From the NCBI RefSeq assembly GCF_000016385.1, contig NC_009376.1:806001-870000 (forward strand): a stretch of DNA of 64,000 nucleotides, read 5' to 3'. This document shows, one piece after another, positions 1 through 8,728 of the stretch; position 1 is the first letter of the stretch; each line of letters starts with the position of its first letter. Below the pieces are notes generated by a model. It did not search any database. It was not told the DNA's origin and saw only the letters and a program-made list of their open reading frames with translations. A program made the translations under genes and the position numbers. Source of the DNA: Pyrobaculum arsenaticum DSM 13514. GTDB taxonomy: Archaea; Thermoproteota; Thermoprotei; Thermoproteales; Thermoproteaceae.

Positions 1-536
1 CCATGTGCATGCCGCCTCCTAAGGCCTTAGCTAAGATACCAGAAAGCCAAATATTCCTAGTCCAAGTCTGCCCTACCGGCGCCTTGGCGCTTAGGAGGGA
101 GGGAGACAAAATAAAGCTGACATTGATAGGAGAGAAGTGTATAAACTGTGGTAGGTGTAAAGACAATTGCGACGCCTTTGACTATGATCCAAAAGACGTG
201 GGAGTTGCAATACTCGTAGGTGGGAGAATGTCAAACACAGGGACAGGCCCCAGACTTGCAAGAAACCTTGTCCCCTGGATTCCTGCAAACCCGCCTAGAT
301 ATGAGGAAATAGTGGCTATTGTAAAACACGTCGTAGAAATATGGCGCCAAAATGCAAAACCAGGTGAAAGACTTGGAGACTTCATAGAAAGAATAGGCTG
401 GCCTAAGTTCTTAGAAATGGTAGGAGTTCCCAGACCCGCCGCAGAATACATGTGGATGCCTGACGCGGCTAGGACTTACTTACTCTACAGGGCACGTGGC
501 GAGGCCATCTTTAAAGGATTTAGAGATGCAATTTAG
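1..536 (+). CDS. dsrB: Dissimilatory sulfite reductase beta subunit, C-terminal part
   Basis: The reading frame is open from the window edge, so this is only the C-terminal third of the protein. It carries a ferredoxin-like segment with CPTGAL and CINCGRCKDNC cysteines, followed by VGGRMSNTGTGPRLARNLVPW and an ERLGDFIERIGW block, which match the end of DsrB. DsrAB is the cytoplasmic siroheme enzyme reducing sulfite to sulfide. The stop overlaps the start of the next gene by 11 bp, and dsrG and dsrC follow, as described for Pyrobaculum islandicum. The upstream half and dsrA lie outside the window. Confidence 0.9.
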   Translation, partial: MCMPPPKALAKIPESQIFLVQVCPTGALALRREGDKIKLTLIGEKCINCGRCKDNCDAFDYDPKDVGVAILVGGRMSNTGTGPRLARNLVPWIPANPPRYEEIVAIVKHVVEIWRQNAKPGERLGDFIERIGWPKFLEMVGVPRPAAEYMWMPDAARTYLLYRARGEAIFKGFRDAI

Positions 537-969
537 GACAATTCCGCCTAAAACGCTTAATTTTTTTCTAGCATATCAAACCGAAGAGGAATCTTATTTT
601 TTCATACCTGAATATAACCTATATATTTTTTCTAAATTATATAAAAATGAGTATAATCTTGCATTTGTTTTAAACAAAAAAATTAAAATTGATAAATTTT
701 GTAAAGATATTGAAGAAAAATCTAGTGTATTATTAAAGAAAAAAGACATACCGTGGAGGGGTTTTGAAACAGATTTTCTACTTACACTTACGCCCATAGA
801 CTGTGAGAAGAACATAGTAGTCCCAACTTTAAGAGTTAACATTAACTCAGGAGACACAATCTTCCACTGGGATCAAATTGCTAAAATTATTTTTTCAGAT
901 GAATTATTCAACTATCTTGAATGGATAAGAGAAAAATATAGAATTAATTATGAAATACTTGATACTTGA
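526..969 (+). CDS. dsrG: DsrG-like protein of the dsr operon
   Basis: A 147-residue lysine- and aromatic-rich protein, assigned mainly by position between dsrB and dsrC. The Pyrobaculum islandicum operon is known to contain dsrG here, reported as distantly related to glutathione S-transferases; I cannot confirm that fold from the sequence. An in-frame GTG lies at 496, but the ATG at 526 gives a short coupled overlap with dsrB and is preferred. No cysteine motif, signal peptide or membrane segment is evident. The gene is very AT-rich. Its biochemical role is unknown. Confidence 0.6.
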   Translation: MQFRTIPPKTLNFFLAYQTEEESYFFIPEYNLYIFSKLYKNEYNLAFVLNKKIKIDKFCKDIEEKSSVLLKKKDIPWRGFETDFLLTLTPIDCEKNIVVPTLRVNINSGDTIFHWDQIAKIIFSDELFNYLEWIREKYRINYEILDT

Positions 970-1012
970 AATAGAGTAATAAGAGTTTAAAATTACAATG
1001 TAAGATCAAACC

Positions 1013-1348
1013 ATGCCAGTAAAATGTCCAGGCGAGTACACAGTAGATGGAACTACAGTAGTACTAGACGAAGAGTGTTTTATGCAAAATCCCGAGGCGT
1101 GGAATGAGAAAATTGCCGAATGGCTAGCTAGAGAACTTGAAGGAATTCCACAAATGACAGAGGCACATTGGAAAGTAGTTAAGTACTTAAGAGAGTATTG
1201 GGAAACCTACGGCGTTTGCCCACCAATCAAAATGTTACTTAAAGAAACTGGATTTACATTAGAACAGATATACCAGCTCTTCCCCTCGGGACCTGCAAAT
1301 GGGGCGTGTAAAGTGGCAGGCGCTCCGAAACCCACAGGCTGTGTTTAA
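1013..1348 (+). CDS. dsrC: DsrC, persulfide-carrying partner of DsrAB
   Basis: A 111-residue protein of the DsrC/TusE family. The C-terminal arm ends with two cysteines, Cys99 and the penultimate Cys110, separated by ten residues. This CX10C arrangement defines true DsrC, which carries the trisulfide intermediate between DsrAB and the membrane-linked DsrK. The typical CPPI segment lies in the middle. A TATA-like element (GTTTAAAATT, around 985-993) sits about 25 bp before the ATG, so dsrC probably also has its own leaderless promoter in addition to read-through from dsrB. Confidence 0.95.
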   Translation: MPVKCPGEYTVDGTTVVLDEECFMQNPEAWNEKIAEWLARELEGIPQMTEAHWKVVKYLREYWETYGVCPPIKMLLKETGFTLEQIYQLFPSGPANGACKVAGAPKPTGCV

Positions 1349-1377
1349 AATTTAAATAAAATCGATTTTTATAAAGC

Positions 1378-1989
1378 GTGGAAAAAATCCTTCTGTCATT
1401 TTTAAGAGATTCTTGGGAAAAAAGCATCCCATACTTAACCGACGATGAGTTGCTAGTATTAAAATATTATGTGGAAAATTTTCCAAATATGTACACAGCA
1501 TATACAATTTCTAAAGTTTTGAAATTAAATATTTCAACATCTTATAAAATAGTTAAAAGACTGTATGAAAATAGGCTAATTCTACCAGATCCTGATAGGA
1601 GATATAGGGCAACTGTAAAAGGTGCGCTTATTCTACTAGTGAAAACATCTGATTTAAAATATTTAGAAATTGTTAAAAAGATATGGAGAGTAGATAGTAG
1701 CTTCATAAGCTTGCTTGCGTATTTAATTATACTAGGCGAGGCAATTAGTTTTTACAAATTTAAAATTGACGAGGCATTTATTTGTTCGCTGACAGGTTCT
1801 CTAGGATATGTAATATCTTTTATAACAGATGGCGGATTAAAACATACAATGCCTTTTATTGTTAATGAAGCATTCAAATTTTTAAAATTAATACCTATGT
1901 CAAATGTATTAAATTTTGAAATATTACAAAAACTCTGCATTAATGATGAACGTTGTGTCAAATATGGCATTTGCTATACATTAAGCTAA
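1378..1989 (+). CDS. Winged-helix transcriptional regulator
   Basis: A 203-residue protein with an N-terminal winged helix-turn-helix (about residues 20-95: AYTISKVLKLNISTSYKIVK, then a wing ending in ATVKGALILL). The C-terminal half is helical and carries a few cysteines near its end (CINDERCVKYGICY). The GTG start at 1378 lies about 24 bp after a TTTAAATAAA box, so the message is probably leaderless. It resembles the regulators at 3739-4335 and 41880-42425. Its place between dsrC and a sulfide-oxidoreductase-like gene suggests control of sulfur respiration, which is inference. The ligand is unknown. Confidence 0.75.
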   Translation: MEKILLSFLRDSWEKSIPYLTDDELLVLKYYVENFPNMYTAYTISKVLKLNISTSYKIVKRLYENRLILPDPDRRYRATVKGALILLVKTSDLKYLEIVKKIWRVDSSFISLLAYLIILGEAISFYKFKIDEAFICSLTGSLGYVISFITDGGLKHTMPFIVNEAFKFLKLIPMSNVLNFEILQKLCINDERCVKYGICYTLS

Positions 1990-2041
1990 GTTACATAAAT
2001 TTGGGTAATATCTTTTATTAAATATTTCGCAGCTATACTCT

Positions 2042-3229
2042 ATGAAAAGAATTGCCATACTTGGAGCCGGTACTGGCGGCCTAATTATTGCTAATCTCTT
2101 GGCACGAAAACTTCGCCATGAAATTGCTAAGGGAAACGTTGAGGTTTCTCTCTTTGATATTTCTAAAATTTATATCTTTGAGGCTGGGTTGCCTTTATAT
2201 GTAGTAGGGGCATTTAAAGAGGAAAGCTTGACTTATAACAAGATTAATCTTATCGATCCTGTGGTGAAGTTTTACCATGGAGAACATGGACATGTTGTTA
2301 AGATAGATCTCAAGAATAGGCAATTTGCCACAGCAAAGGGCGGTGTTTACAACTATGACTATCTTGTGTTAGCACTGGGAGTAAGTTATGACCCCTCTCT
2401 CGTAAAAGGTTTGCTCGACGATTATAATACTTACTACTCTTATGATAAGGCTAAAGAACTAAGATCCATCTTAGCGGGCTTTAAAGGAGGCGTAGTAGTT
2501 CACTTGATCTCATCTCTTGAAGTGCCGATAAAATGTCCCATTGCCCCAGGCAAGTTTTCTCTCCTCTTAGACTCCTACCTTAGAAATGTAAAACTATTAC
2601 GAAATTACAAAATTATTGTAGCCACACCTACTGACCACTTACACGCACAGCCTGAAGTAAATAAAGTTTTAGAAGAGAGATTTAAAGATCTTGGAATTGA
2701 ATTTATTTATAACTTTGAAGTAGATGAAGTAGATTCCAAAAATAAAATAGTTAAATCTACTAAAGGCGACACTTTAAAATACGATTTTCTCATTACGGTG
2801 CCACCTCACCGCGGCCCTAAAGTAGTTCACGAATCAGGTATCGGAGACCCCCTTGGACTTGTCCCAGTGGACAGACATACTCTGACATATAGAAAGGGTA
2901 GAGAACAATATGACGAAGTATATGCCGTGGGGGACGTCACAAATCTGGGAGTGGCTAAAGCAGGCTCTGTGGCTCATTACGAGGCGCTTGTCGTCGCACA
3001 TAACATTGCCAGCGAAGTTTTGGGCTTTTCAGATAAGTGGAACTTCTTTGGAGAGACTATATGCCCCTTTCTAGAGGCAATTTACAGTCCAGCTAGCAAA
3101 GGCAGGGGCTGGATGCCGTGGTGGACCTATGGAATGCTGGGAAGACCATTTGTGGGAAATAGGTGGGCTTGGCTATTATTAAGAATGTATTACCACACAA
3201 TACCACTAACATTAAGAGGATTAATATGA
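2042..3229 (+). CDS. Sulfide:quinone oxidoreductase-like FAD protein
   Basis: A 395-residue pyridine nucleotide-disulfide oxidoreductase of the sulfide:quinone oxidoreductase family. The N-terminal dinucleotide site is IAILGAGTGGLIIANLL, and the second FAD motif is YAVGDVTNLGVAKAGSVAHY. A single cysteine near residue 163 (PIKCPIAPGKFS) corresponds to the central redox cysteine of the family. The C-terminal tail is aromatic and amphipathic, suiting a monotopic quinone-linked enzyme. The stop overlaps the next gene by ATGA. A TATA-like ATTAAATA lies about 26 bp upstream. The electron donor (sulfide, polysulfide or another species) is not decided by sequence. Confidence 0.8.
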   Translation: MKRIAILGAGTGGLIIANLLARKLRHEIAKGNVEVSLFDISKIYIFEAGLPLYVVGAFKEESLTYNKINLIDPVVKFYHGEHGHVVKIDLKNRQFATAKGGVYNYDYLVLALGVSYDPSLVKGLLDDYNTYYSYDKAKELRSILAGFKGGVVVHLISSLEVPIKCPIAPGKFSLLLDSYLRNVKLLRNYKIIVATPTDHLHAQPEVNKVLEERFKDLGIEFIYNFEVDEVDSKNKIVKSTKGDTLKYDFLITVPPHRGPKVVHESGIGDPLGLVPVDRHTLTYRKGREQYDEVYAVGDVTNLGVAKAGSVAHYEALVVAHNIASEVLGFSDKWNFFGETICPFLEAIYSPASKGRGWMPWWTYGMLGRPFVGNRWAWLLLRMYYHTIPLTLRGLI

Positions 3230-3705
3230 CAGAGTTAAGACGTAAGTGGCTAGCGACGGATAGAGTAATTGCCACACCCTCTGGAAAGTCTATACCCGCA
3301 CTGCCAGAGGAAGAAGTGAGACAACACTTGTGGGCAGCTGCAGAATTCTTAGTAAGATCAGGCGCCCTTGACCATATAGTAGAACTAGCAACATTAATAG
3401 CAATGATACACGACGTTGTGACTGATAGAATGGTAGACGAGTTTTCTCAAGATGTCATTAAGCCTATGGGGATGCTTATAGATACAATTTCAAGGTCTTC
3501 ACTAGTTGAAATTTTAAATAATGCCCTAATGGATCCAGAATTAGAAAAAACAATTGTAAATATAAATACAGAGTCTATTACTTTGAAAAAAATAATATCG
3601 CTTATTAACGATAAAGAGGTAAAAACTGGACTTTATATATTTCTAATATTTTTAAAGGCATTAGGCAGGGCAGCGAGGAGTAGATTTAGTGAACAACAAA
3701 TATAA
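3226..3705 (+). CDS. DUF1641 family protein
   Basis: A 159-residue helical protein of the DUF1641 family, recognised by the segment SLINDKEVKTGLYIFLIFLK, the counterpart of the usual GLFGLLRALRDPEVQRALGF motif. The start is the ATG overlapping the preceding stop (ATGA), giving translational coupling to the flavoprotein. A longer frame from 3163 is less likely. The same two-gene arrangement recurs on the other strand at 8300-9945. DUF1641 proteins often sit next to formate dehydrogenase or SQR-like genes, but their biochemical role is not established. Confidence 0.75.
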   Translation: MTELRRKWLATDRVIATPSGKSIPALPEEEVRQHLWAAAEFLVRSGALDHIVELATLIAMIHDVVTDRMVDEFSQDVIKPMGMLIDTISRSSLVEILNNALMDPELEKTIVNINTESITLKKIISLINDKEVKTGLYIFLIFLKALGRAARSRFSEQQI

Positions 3706-3738
3706 GGAGTGTAAAGTGAAAATATAACTTCTAATGAA

Positions 3739-4335
3739 GTGAGAAAACAAAAAATTTATTTAAAAAATTCTATATTGTCAATGGATCCTATAGTAAGAGA
3801 AATTTTAGAAATAGTCATTAAAGAAACTTTACAAAATGGTATGGGAGTTACGCCTTATAAAATAATGAAAAAAGGAAATTTCTATCCCTCATTCCTATAT
3901 AAGTTAATAAGAAAACTAGAAAATAGCGGCTATATAAAGTGCAGAAAAGGTAACAAGGGACGGCGATGTGTTCCCACGCTAAAAGGTGCGTTGACTCTTT
4001 ATAACCAAAATACAAACATGAAAAGTTTAGTAGAGTCATATATTTCACGATTACTAAGAGTTGATATAAATAATATTAGAAGAATTATTAACATTCTGTT
4101 AACTGAGAAGTATTATCCAATTGAAGTTTTTGAACTTCTTGGGTGGTGTATGTATAAAATTCACGTTTATGAATGTCGAGTTCTATTACGACAATTTGCT
4201 ATAAATAATAATATGTCCTTAGTAGTGGATAGTAATTGTTGTTTGTTTAAAATGAATGGTCAGCTATTTTTAGAATGTTCGAAAAATTGTAATAATTGTA
4301 TAATAAAATCTTGTAAAGTTTTTGTAACAAATTAA
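3739..4335 (+). CDS. Winged-helix transcriptional regulator with C-terminal cysteines
   Basis: A 198-residue regulator. The winged helix covers roughly residues 30-95 (GVTPYKIMKKGNFYPSFLYK, ending with PTLKGALTLY), and resembles the regulator at 1378. The C-terminal end is cysteine-rich (CCLFK, CSKNCNNC, CKVF), suggesting a metal or Fe-S sensing region, which is inference. The start is uncertain: GTG at 3739 or ATG at 3781. The gene is strongly AT-rich like its neighbours and lies directly upstream of dsrK. Confidence 0.7.
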   Translation: MRKQKIYLKNSILSMDPIVREILEIVIKETLQNGMGVTPYKIMKKGNFYPSFLYKLIRKLENSGYIKCRKGNKGRRCVPTLKGALTLYNQNTNMKSLVESYISRLLRVDINNIRRIINILLTEKYYPIEVFELLGWCMYKIHVYECRVLLRQFAINNNMSLVVDSNCCLFKMNGQLFLECSKNCNNCIIKSCKVFVTN

Positions 4336-4399
4336 TTATATATCCTACTTTCTTTTATTAGAGTAACAAATCACTTAAATTTCACCTATCATGCTATAC

Positions 4400-5809
4400 A
4401 TGCACCTCGAGTTTAAGTTCGGAGATACTTCCAATTTCAAACCTTTAAAAGCAACCGACTCTCTTGTAACTAAGTTACATAAGAAAATAGGCATGGAATT
4501 GCCTTCAGACAAATACTACTACATAGAAACGAGACTAAGGAATGAGTATTTGCGAAATAAGAATATAAGAATTGCAGTTGAAACTTGCGTCCACTGCGCG
4601 GCGTGTATTGACGCGTGTCCTACTTACTTAACTACAAAAGATATTAGAAATTCGCCAGTAGGCCGTGCAGAAATGTTAAGAAATATAATAAAAAGAAAGC
4701 AAAAAGTTGATGACTCTACCATAGAACTTTTATATACATATTATTGGCAGTGTCTTACGTGTCGACGTTGTGGATATATATGTCCCTTCGGCATAGACCA
4801 GGCTGATATTACCAGAGTTGTCAGAGGAGTGTTGTATGAAGCTGGCATTGTGAGTAGATATGCAGCTATGACTATAGACAAACATGAAGACACTGGTAAT
4901 AACATGGGCATAACGCCCGCCGCGGCTATTAATATCATATCGTACTTTGCAAAAGAGATAAAAAGCGAAAAAGGAGTAGATGTTGAATATTATATTTACA
5001 GACACGACCAGAAAAAAATGTTAATATTCAAAAGCGGCGAATTAGTAGGAGAAGTAGAGAGAAGCGAATGGCCCCAGCTGTTGCTCTACCCATCATCTGC
5101 GGATTTGTTCTTAAACACAGAGGCGTTGAAAGGATTTATTGCTTTTTTTAATGCTATAAAGACGCCATTTGTAATTCACACTAAGTGTATTGAAGTGGCT
5201 AACTTCGGGATTTGGACACATGAAAAACACATGAAATTAATAGCTCAACATTATATCAACGCCGCGGAAGAATTAGGCGTAAAAATGGCCGTATTTGGAG
5301 AATGTGGCCACGGCTGGAGGGCCTTTAAAAACATAGTAGCTCCTGAATTAGAGAAAAGGGGTATAAAAACTTGCCACATCCACCATCTAGTAGTAAAGGC
5401 AATTAAAGAGGGCAAAATTAAGCTTAACCCAGAGGCTAATGGCGACTTGGTTTATATGTATCAAGATCCTTGTCAATATTCACGTGGCGGCGATTTAATA
5501 GAAGAGCCGAGGTTTATTATGAGCCACGTGGTTAAGAAATGGATTGAGTGTCCACAGAATCGCCATCTTAACTGGTGTTGTGGGGGTCAGGCTGGTATGC
5601 TCGCCGAAGAGCTTAAGCCGCTTAGATTGCAATATGCGCGGCTTTGGTATGAATGCGCAATAAATGCCGGCGCACAACATGTCGTAAGGCCTTGTTCTAT
5701 GTGTAAGGGCACTTTAAATAGTATAATAGGCGACTTAAATAAAAAATATGGGAGGAATATTACATATAGTGGTGTAATGGAATTAGTTTACAAAGCCTTA
5801 CTATTTTAA
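4400..5809 (+). CDS. dsrK: DsrK-like heterodisulfide-reductase-type Fe-S protein
   Basis: About 470 residues. Two classical [4Fe-4S] motifs (CVHCAACIDACP and CLTCRRCGYICP) come first, then two cysteine-rich CCG-type domains (GECGHGW, CCGGQAG, PCSMCKG) as in HdrD and DsrK. In the family, the CCG domains hold the noncubane cluster that handles the disulfide or trisulfide of DsrC. The membrane partner DsrM and the dsrJOP genes are not next to it. The ATG at 4400 is preferred over 4391 because a CTTAAATTT box lies about 24 bp upstream. A run of T residues follows the stop. Confidence 0.88.
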   Translation: MHLEFKFGDTSNFKPLKATDSLVTKLHKKIGMELPSDKYYYIETRLRNEYLRNKNIRIAVETCVHCAACIDACPTYLTTKDIRNSPVGRAEMLRNIIKRKQKVDDSTIELLYTYYWQCLTCRRCGYICPFGIDQADITRVVRGVLYEAGIVSRYAAMTIDKHEDTGNNMGITPAAAINIISYFAKEIKSEKGVDVEYYIYRHDQKKMLIFKSGELVGEVERSEWPQLLLYPSSADLFLNTEALKGFIAFFNAIKTPFVIHTKCIEVANFGIWTHEKHMKLIAQHYINAAEELGVKMAVFGECGHGWRAFKNIVAPELEKRGIKTCHIHHLVVKAIKEGKIKLNPEANGDLVYMYQDPCQYSRGGDLIEEPRFIMSHVVKKWIECPQNRHLNWCCGGQAGMLAEELKPLRLQYARLWYECAINAGAQHVVRPCSMCKGTLNSIIGDLNKKYGRNITYSGVMELVYKALLF

Positions 5810-5857
5810 TTTTTCTGTAATGTATAGATCTAAAGAGGAACATACACACTGTCCTCT

Positions 5858-6715
5858 CTATTGTTTAATAGTTAGGGAAACGCCGATTATTGCGAGAGTC
5901 ATTCCAAGTAGTTGCGCCTCTGTAGCCACCTCGTGCAGGAGTATTGTGGAGATGATTAAGGTGAATACTGGCATGAAGGGGAAGGCAGACGCCGCCTGGT
6001 GCCCCGCCTTTGCCATTGCCAAGTTCCAGATAGTGTAAGCCAAGGCTCCCGGCACGAGCGAGATGTATGCCAAGGCGGCTAGCTTCTCTACGGACATTAG
6101 GGTTTGGAAGTGGGCCGCGACGCCGAGGAGGGCCAGCATAACCGCGCTGGCAGGCTAATCCAAGCTCAAGCCTCTGCTGGGGCGTAGGACGAGTAGACGC
6201 GCCTCACGTAGATTGTATATAATTACCAGGATGTAGTCGTTGCGAGGGCTTGGGCGGGGCCTGCAAGCGAGTTGCCCTGTATGTAGGGTTGCAGTATAAA
6301 ATACGCCCCCGCGGCGGAGAGGGCGCTGCCGAGAGCTACGCCGGGGGGAGGCCACCTTTTAGATGACAAAGCTGTAAGCGCGCTGGTCAGGGGGATCCGA
6401 GTACTACGAATAAGGGGGCGGCGGCTACGGACATCTAGTTTAGGGAGGTATATAAAGCCAACGTTGAAGAGGGCTATTCCCAACAGCCCACTCACGGCTA
6501 TTTCATGCGCAGTTCCGCGAAACTTTGGAAACTTGGCTAAGGCGAATGCCGCCGGCGTAGCGATGGCAAATCTACCGCCGATATTGCCAGCGGACAGCGC
6601 CGCCTAGCGCAAGAAATCTACCGGCCACGTAATTACTACTCCAAGTAGCCACAGAGAAGAGAGCTAATAAGAGGCCCGTAGCCCTCGGAGAGACGTAGGC
6701 AAAATCGAATAGCGT
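5858..6715 (-). pseudogene. Degraded EamA/DMT-family membrane transporter
   Basis: Pieces of one EamA-type transporter appear in order in different frames. Near 6690-6610 reads LLLALFSVATWSSNYVAGRF, then in another frame GRFAIATPAAFALAKF and VSGLLGIALFNVGFIYL, and 6139-5858 gives the C-terminal membrane part (AYISLVPGALAYTIWNLAMA, ending IIGVSLTIKQ). At least two frameshifts separate them, and the segment around 6220-6360 is scrambled. The gene is therefore not functional. It converges on dsrK and marks the change from AT-rich to GC-richer DNA. Confidence 0.8.
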
Positions 6716-6724
6716 TTAAAAACT

Positions 6725-7078
6725 TCACAAATCGGCAATTTTTGTCGCTGGAGAAAGCGGCAAGGTCTTTATGTACTCCACTATTTTGTCAGCACATTTT
6801 ACACACCTGTCTCCTAAAGGCTCGGAGAGCCTTTTTTCAAGACACTTTGCACAGTCTATAACGTCGCCTGGGGCGTTGGGTAGTGCCTTTTTTACAAGAG
6901 CTGTGAGCGTTGCTACTGTCGTGACGTCTTTATATGGGTCGAATCCTAACACGCCCATTAGCAACGCCCTCACGGAGATGTAGGCGTTGTAACAAGTCCA
7001 GTAGCCATCGCCACGCTCTAGCCCTCTCAAAGCCTCTTGGAAATGTCTAACGTGGCGCTCAAGCCACTTGAAATGCAT
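6725..7078 (-). CDS. HEPN-domain-like small protein
   Basis: A 117-residue helical protein resembling the HEPN fold: an N-terminal helix (FKWLERHVRHFQEALRGLE), a GDGYWTCYNAYISVRALLM helix, and a C-terminal helical pair with cysteines (DCAKCLEKRL, DRCVKCADKI). I see no clear RX4-6H RNase motif, so nuclease activity cannot be claimed. No nucleotidyltransferase partner is adjacent. It is the only intact frame between three decayed genes, so it may itself be an orphan on the way to loss. The start is the first ATG of the frame. Confidence 0.5.
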   Translation of the reverse strand: MHFKWLERHVRHFQEALRGLERGDGYWTCYNAYISVRALLMGVLGFDPYKDVTTVATLTALVKKALPNAPGDVIDCAKCLEKRLSEPLGDRCVKCADKIVEYIKTLPLSPATKIADL

Positions 7079-7125
7079 AGGCGCGCCTCAGGGCTTCTTC
7101 ACTCCTACGTTTTATAAAATTTTCA

Positions 7126-7663
7126 TCACGACTTCGGTAGGCGTCTGCCAAGTATGGTAATCATTGGCTCCTTGTCCCAGTCGCCTAAGTCTACAATTAC
7201 GTCCGGCGTTGCGCCGGCTCTCTGTCTAAAAGCCTCCTCTACTACCCACTGCATAGAGCCGCCCTCTCTTTTCTTAACGTCCTCGAACTCTACCCTTCTG
7301 TCTACAACGGCGATGGACATACCCAGCGACTTTGCTTTCTCTACAAAAGATGGGTCGTATCTCACATTTATAGAAGATCTCACAGAGGGGTCTAACTTCA
7401 AGGCGGCTAGTATCTTCCTCGCCACGTGGTCGCTGGCGCCGAAAGTCGGGGGGCCTGATGGACGCGCCCTCCCCAGGTAGTTTACAATTCTCCCAGGTAC
7501 GGCGGCCACGTCTTCTCTACCCCCGGCGTATCGAGGGTCTATGGCGTAGCCCAGGTTGCTCTACACTTCTGGGATTAAATCTGAGAAGATTTGCGAGTTC
7601 TTCTATCAAAGTCAGGGCTCGGAGCATTTCTTCATACGCCCTCCAGCGCTCAGGCTTGCGCTG
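7126..7663 (-). pseudogene. Decayed ThiN-domain gene
   Basis: The intact part (7509-7126, 127 codons) is a ThiN domain as found in ThiDN proteins and ThiN-fused regulators (VAAVPGRIVNYLGRARPSGP, ASDHVARKILAALKLDPS, VVDRRVEFEDVKKREG). The same frame continues upstream as SNLGYAIDPRYAGGRED, but is interrupted by TAG where LIPEV-stop-SNLGY should read on. Further upstream ERWRAYEEMLRALTLIEELA lies in another frame. One nonsense codon and one frameshift suggest a pseudogene; translation from 7509 of a lone domain remains possible. The intact family acts in thiamine phosphate synthesis or its regulation. Confidence 0.65.
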
Positions 7664-8070
7664 GGGTTTTTAGAAGAGGGGTTTGTGAGTAAAGCGGCGG
7701 GTAAGGCCTTCCAGGCGTGGTAAGCCTAGCTGGTAGCTCTACTGGCGGAGAGGAGAGAAGAGGTGAAAAACACATACCCGGCGTCAAGATGATAAGTGTA
7801 GGAGGCGAGGAACTAGAGGTAGAGGAAGTAGACATAATGTCAATTGTGCCCATCTCTTCAATGCTCCGCCTCGCCGCGTTGATAGGAGGAGAGGCCGTGG
7901 AGACCACGGCGCTGGCCCTCCAGCTCCACCGCTATCAGCACAACGGCCCAGACCCAGAGGGCTACTTCTCAGACATACCCGACGACAAGACGGCGGCCAC
8001 GGCCATATGCAGAATAGTATCAAAAATAGTACAAGACAACTACTACAAGAAAATCTGCGGAGCGGCGTAG
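7661..8070 (+). pseudogene. Disrupted PaREP1-family gene
   Basis: The 5' part reads LGFLEEGFVSKAAGKAFQAW, the hallmark PaREP1 segment, but is followed by two in-frame stops (TAA, TAG). After a frameshift the 3' half continues as SSMLRLAALIGGEAVETTAL and LHRYQHNGPDPEGYFSDI, matching the end of the two intact copies at 20124-20501 and 34763-35263. PaREP1 proteins are HEPN-like helical proteins of unknown role, expanded in Pyrobaculum. The end carries an extra tail (DNYYKKICGAA). Confidence 0.75.
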
Positions 8071-8299
8071 GTCAAGGCCACAACGACGAGTCTAGCGGCT
8101 ACTCGAGCGCCTATTCGACACGCACGGCGCAGAAGCTATCAAATAGTCTTTATACAAAAATTATGTCAAACTCTTCGTTATATCATTAAAGCGATAGTAG
8201 AAAAATAATTTAAATTTACAACTCGGTTATAGGCAAATGAAAAAATTCATAGTGTAAAATCTCGAATTATGCCTAGGGGTTGGAATAAAACCTTGTCAG

Positions 8300-8728
8300 C
8301 TACTTTTCGCTGACCTGTTTCAAGTTCTCTTCCATGCAACTTCCCATTGCCTTGAGTACGGTTATCATTAGGCCCATAGCTTTCTGCACCTCGGGGTCTC
8401 TCATGGCGCTTAGGAGGCCGAAGAGGCCGATCTTCGGCGCGCCGTTTTCAGCTATTTGCCTCAGCGCCTTGCTTGTGCAAGTCACCCCGCCCTGCATCGC
8501 CGCGCCCATAGCGTTGAGATCCGCGGCGTCCATAATAGACAGCATAGATATCAATGGGGCCGCCACTTTAAACACTTGGATGTCAGCCATGAGGTGCGGA
8601 AGTTTCTCTAACACTATCTTTACTGGGAGAAGCAACGAGCTGAGCTCCTCTACCTCCTTTCTCAGCGCCGCCACCTCCGCTAATAGGCGCTCGTAGTCGG
8701 CTTTTGGAATTGTCACCACCTCGGTCAT
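8300..8728 (-). CDS. DUF1641 family protein
   Basis: A 142-residue protein with an N-terminal coiled coil (DYERLLAEVAALRKEVEELS) followed by the DUF1641 motif GLFGLLSAMRDPEVQKAMGL. The ATG at 8728 overlaps the stop of the preceding flavoprotein by ATGA, exactly as in the pair at 2042-3705; an upstream in-frame ATG at 8749 is less likely. It is the last gene of the molybdoenzyme operon that begins at 14655. The likely role is as a partner of the flavoprotein; the mechanism is unknown. Confidence 0.75.
   Translation of the reverse strand: MTEVVTIPKADYERLLAEVAALRKEVEELSSLLLPVKIVLEKLPHLMADIQVFKVAAPLISMLSIMDAADLNAMGAAMQGGVTCTSKALRQIAENGAPKIGLFGLLSAMRDPEVQKAMGLMITVLKAMGSCMEENLKQVSEK

Noticed and set aside
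182..451. Minus-strand open frames across dsrB
   Set aside because: They lie antisense to a clearly conserved coding region and show no protein-like motifs.
1021..1348. TusE rather than DsrC identity
   Set aside because: TusE proteins have only the last cysteine, whereas both cysteines of the CX10C arm are present here along with dsrB.
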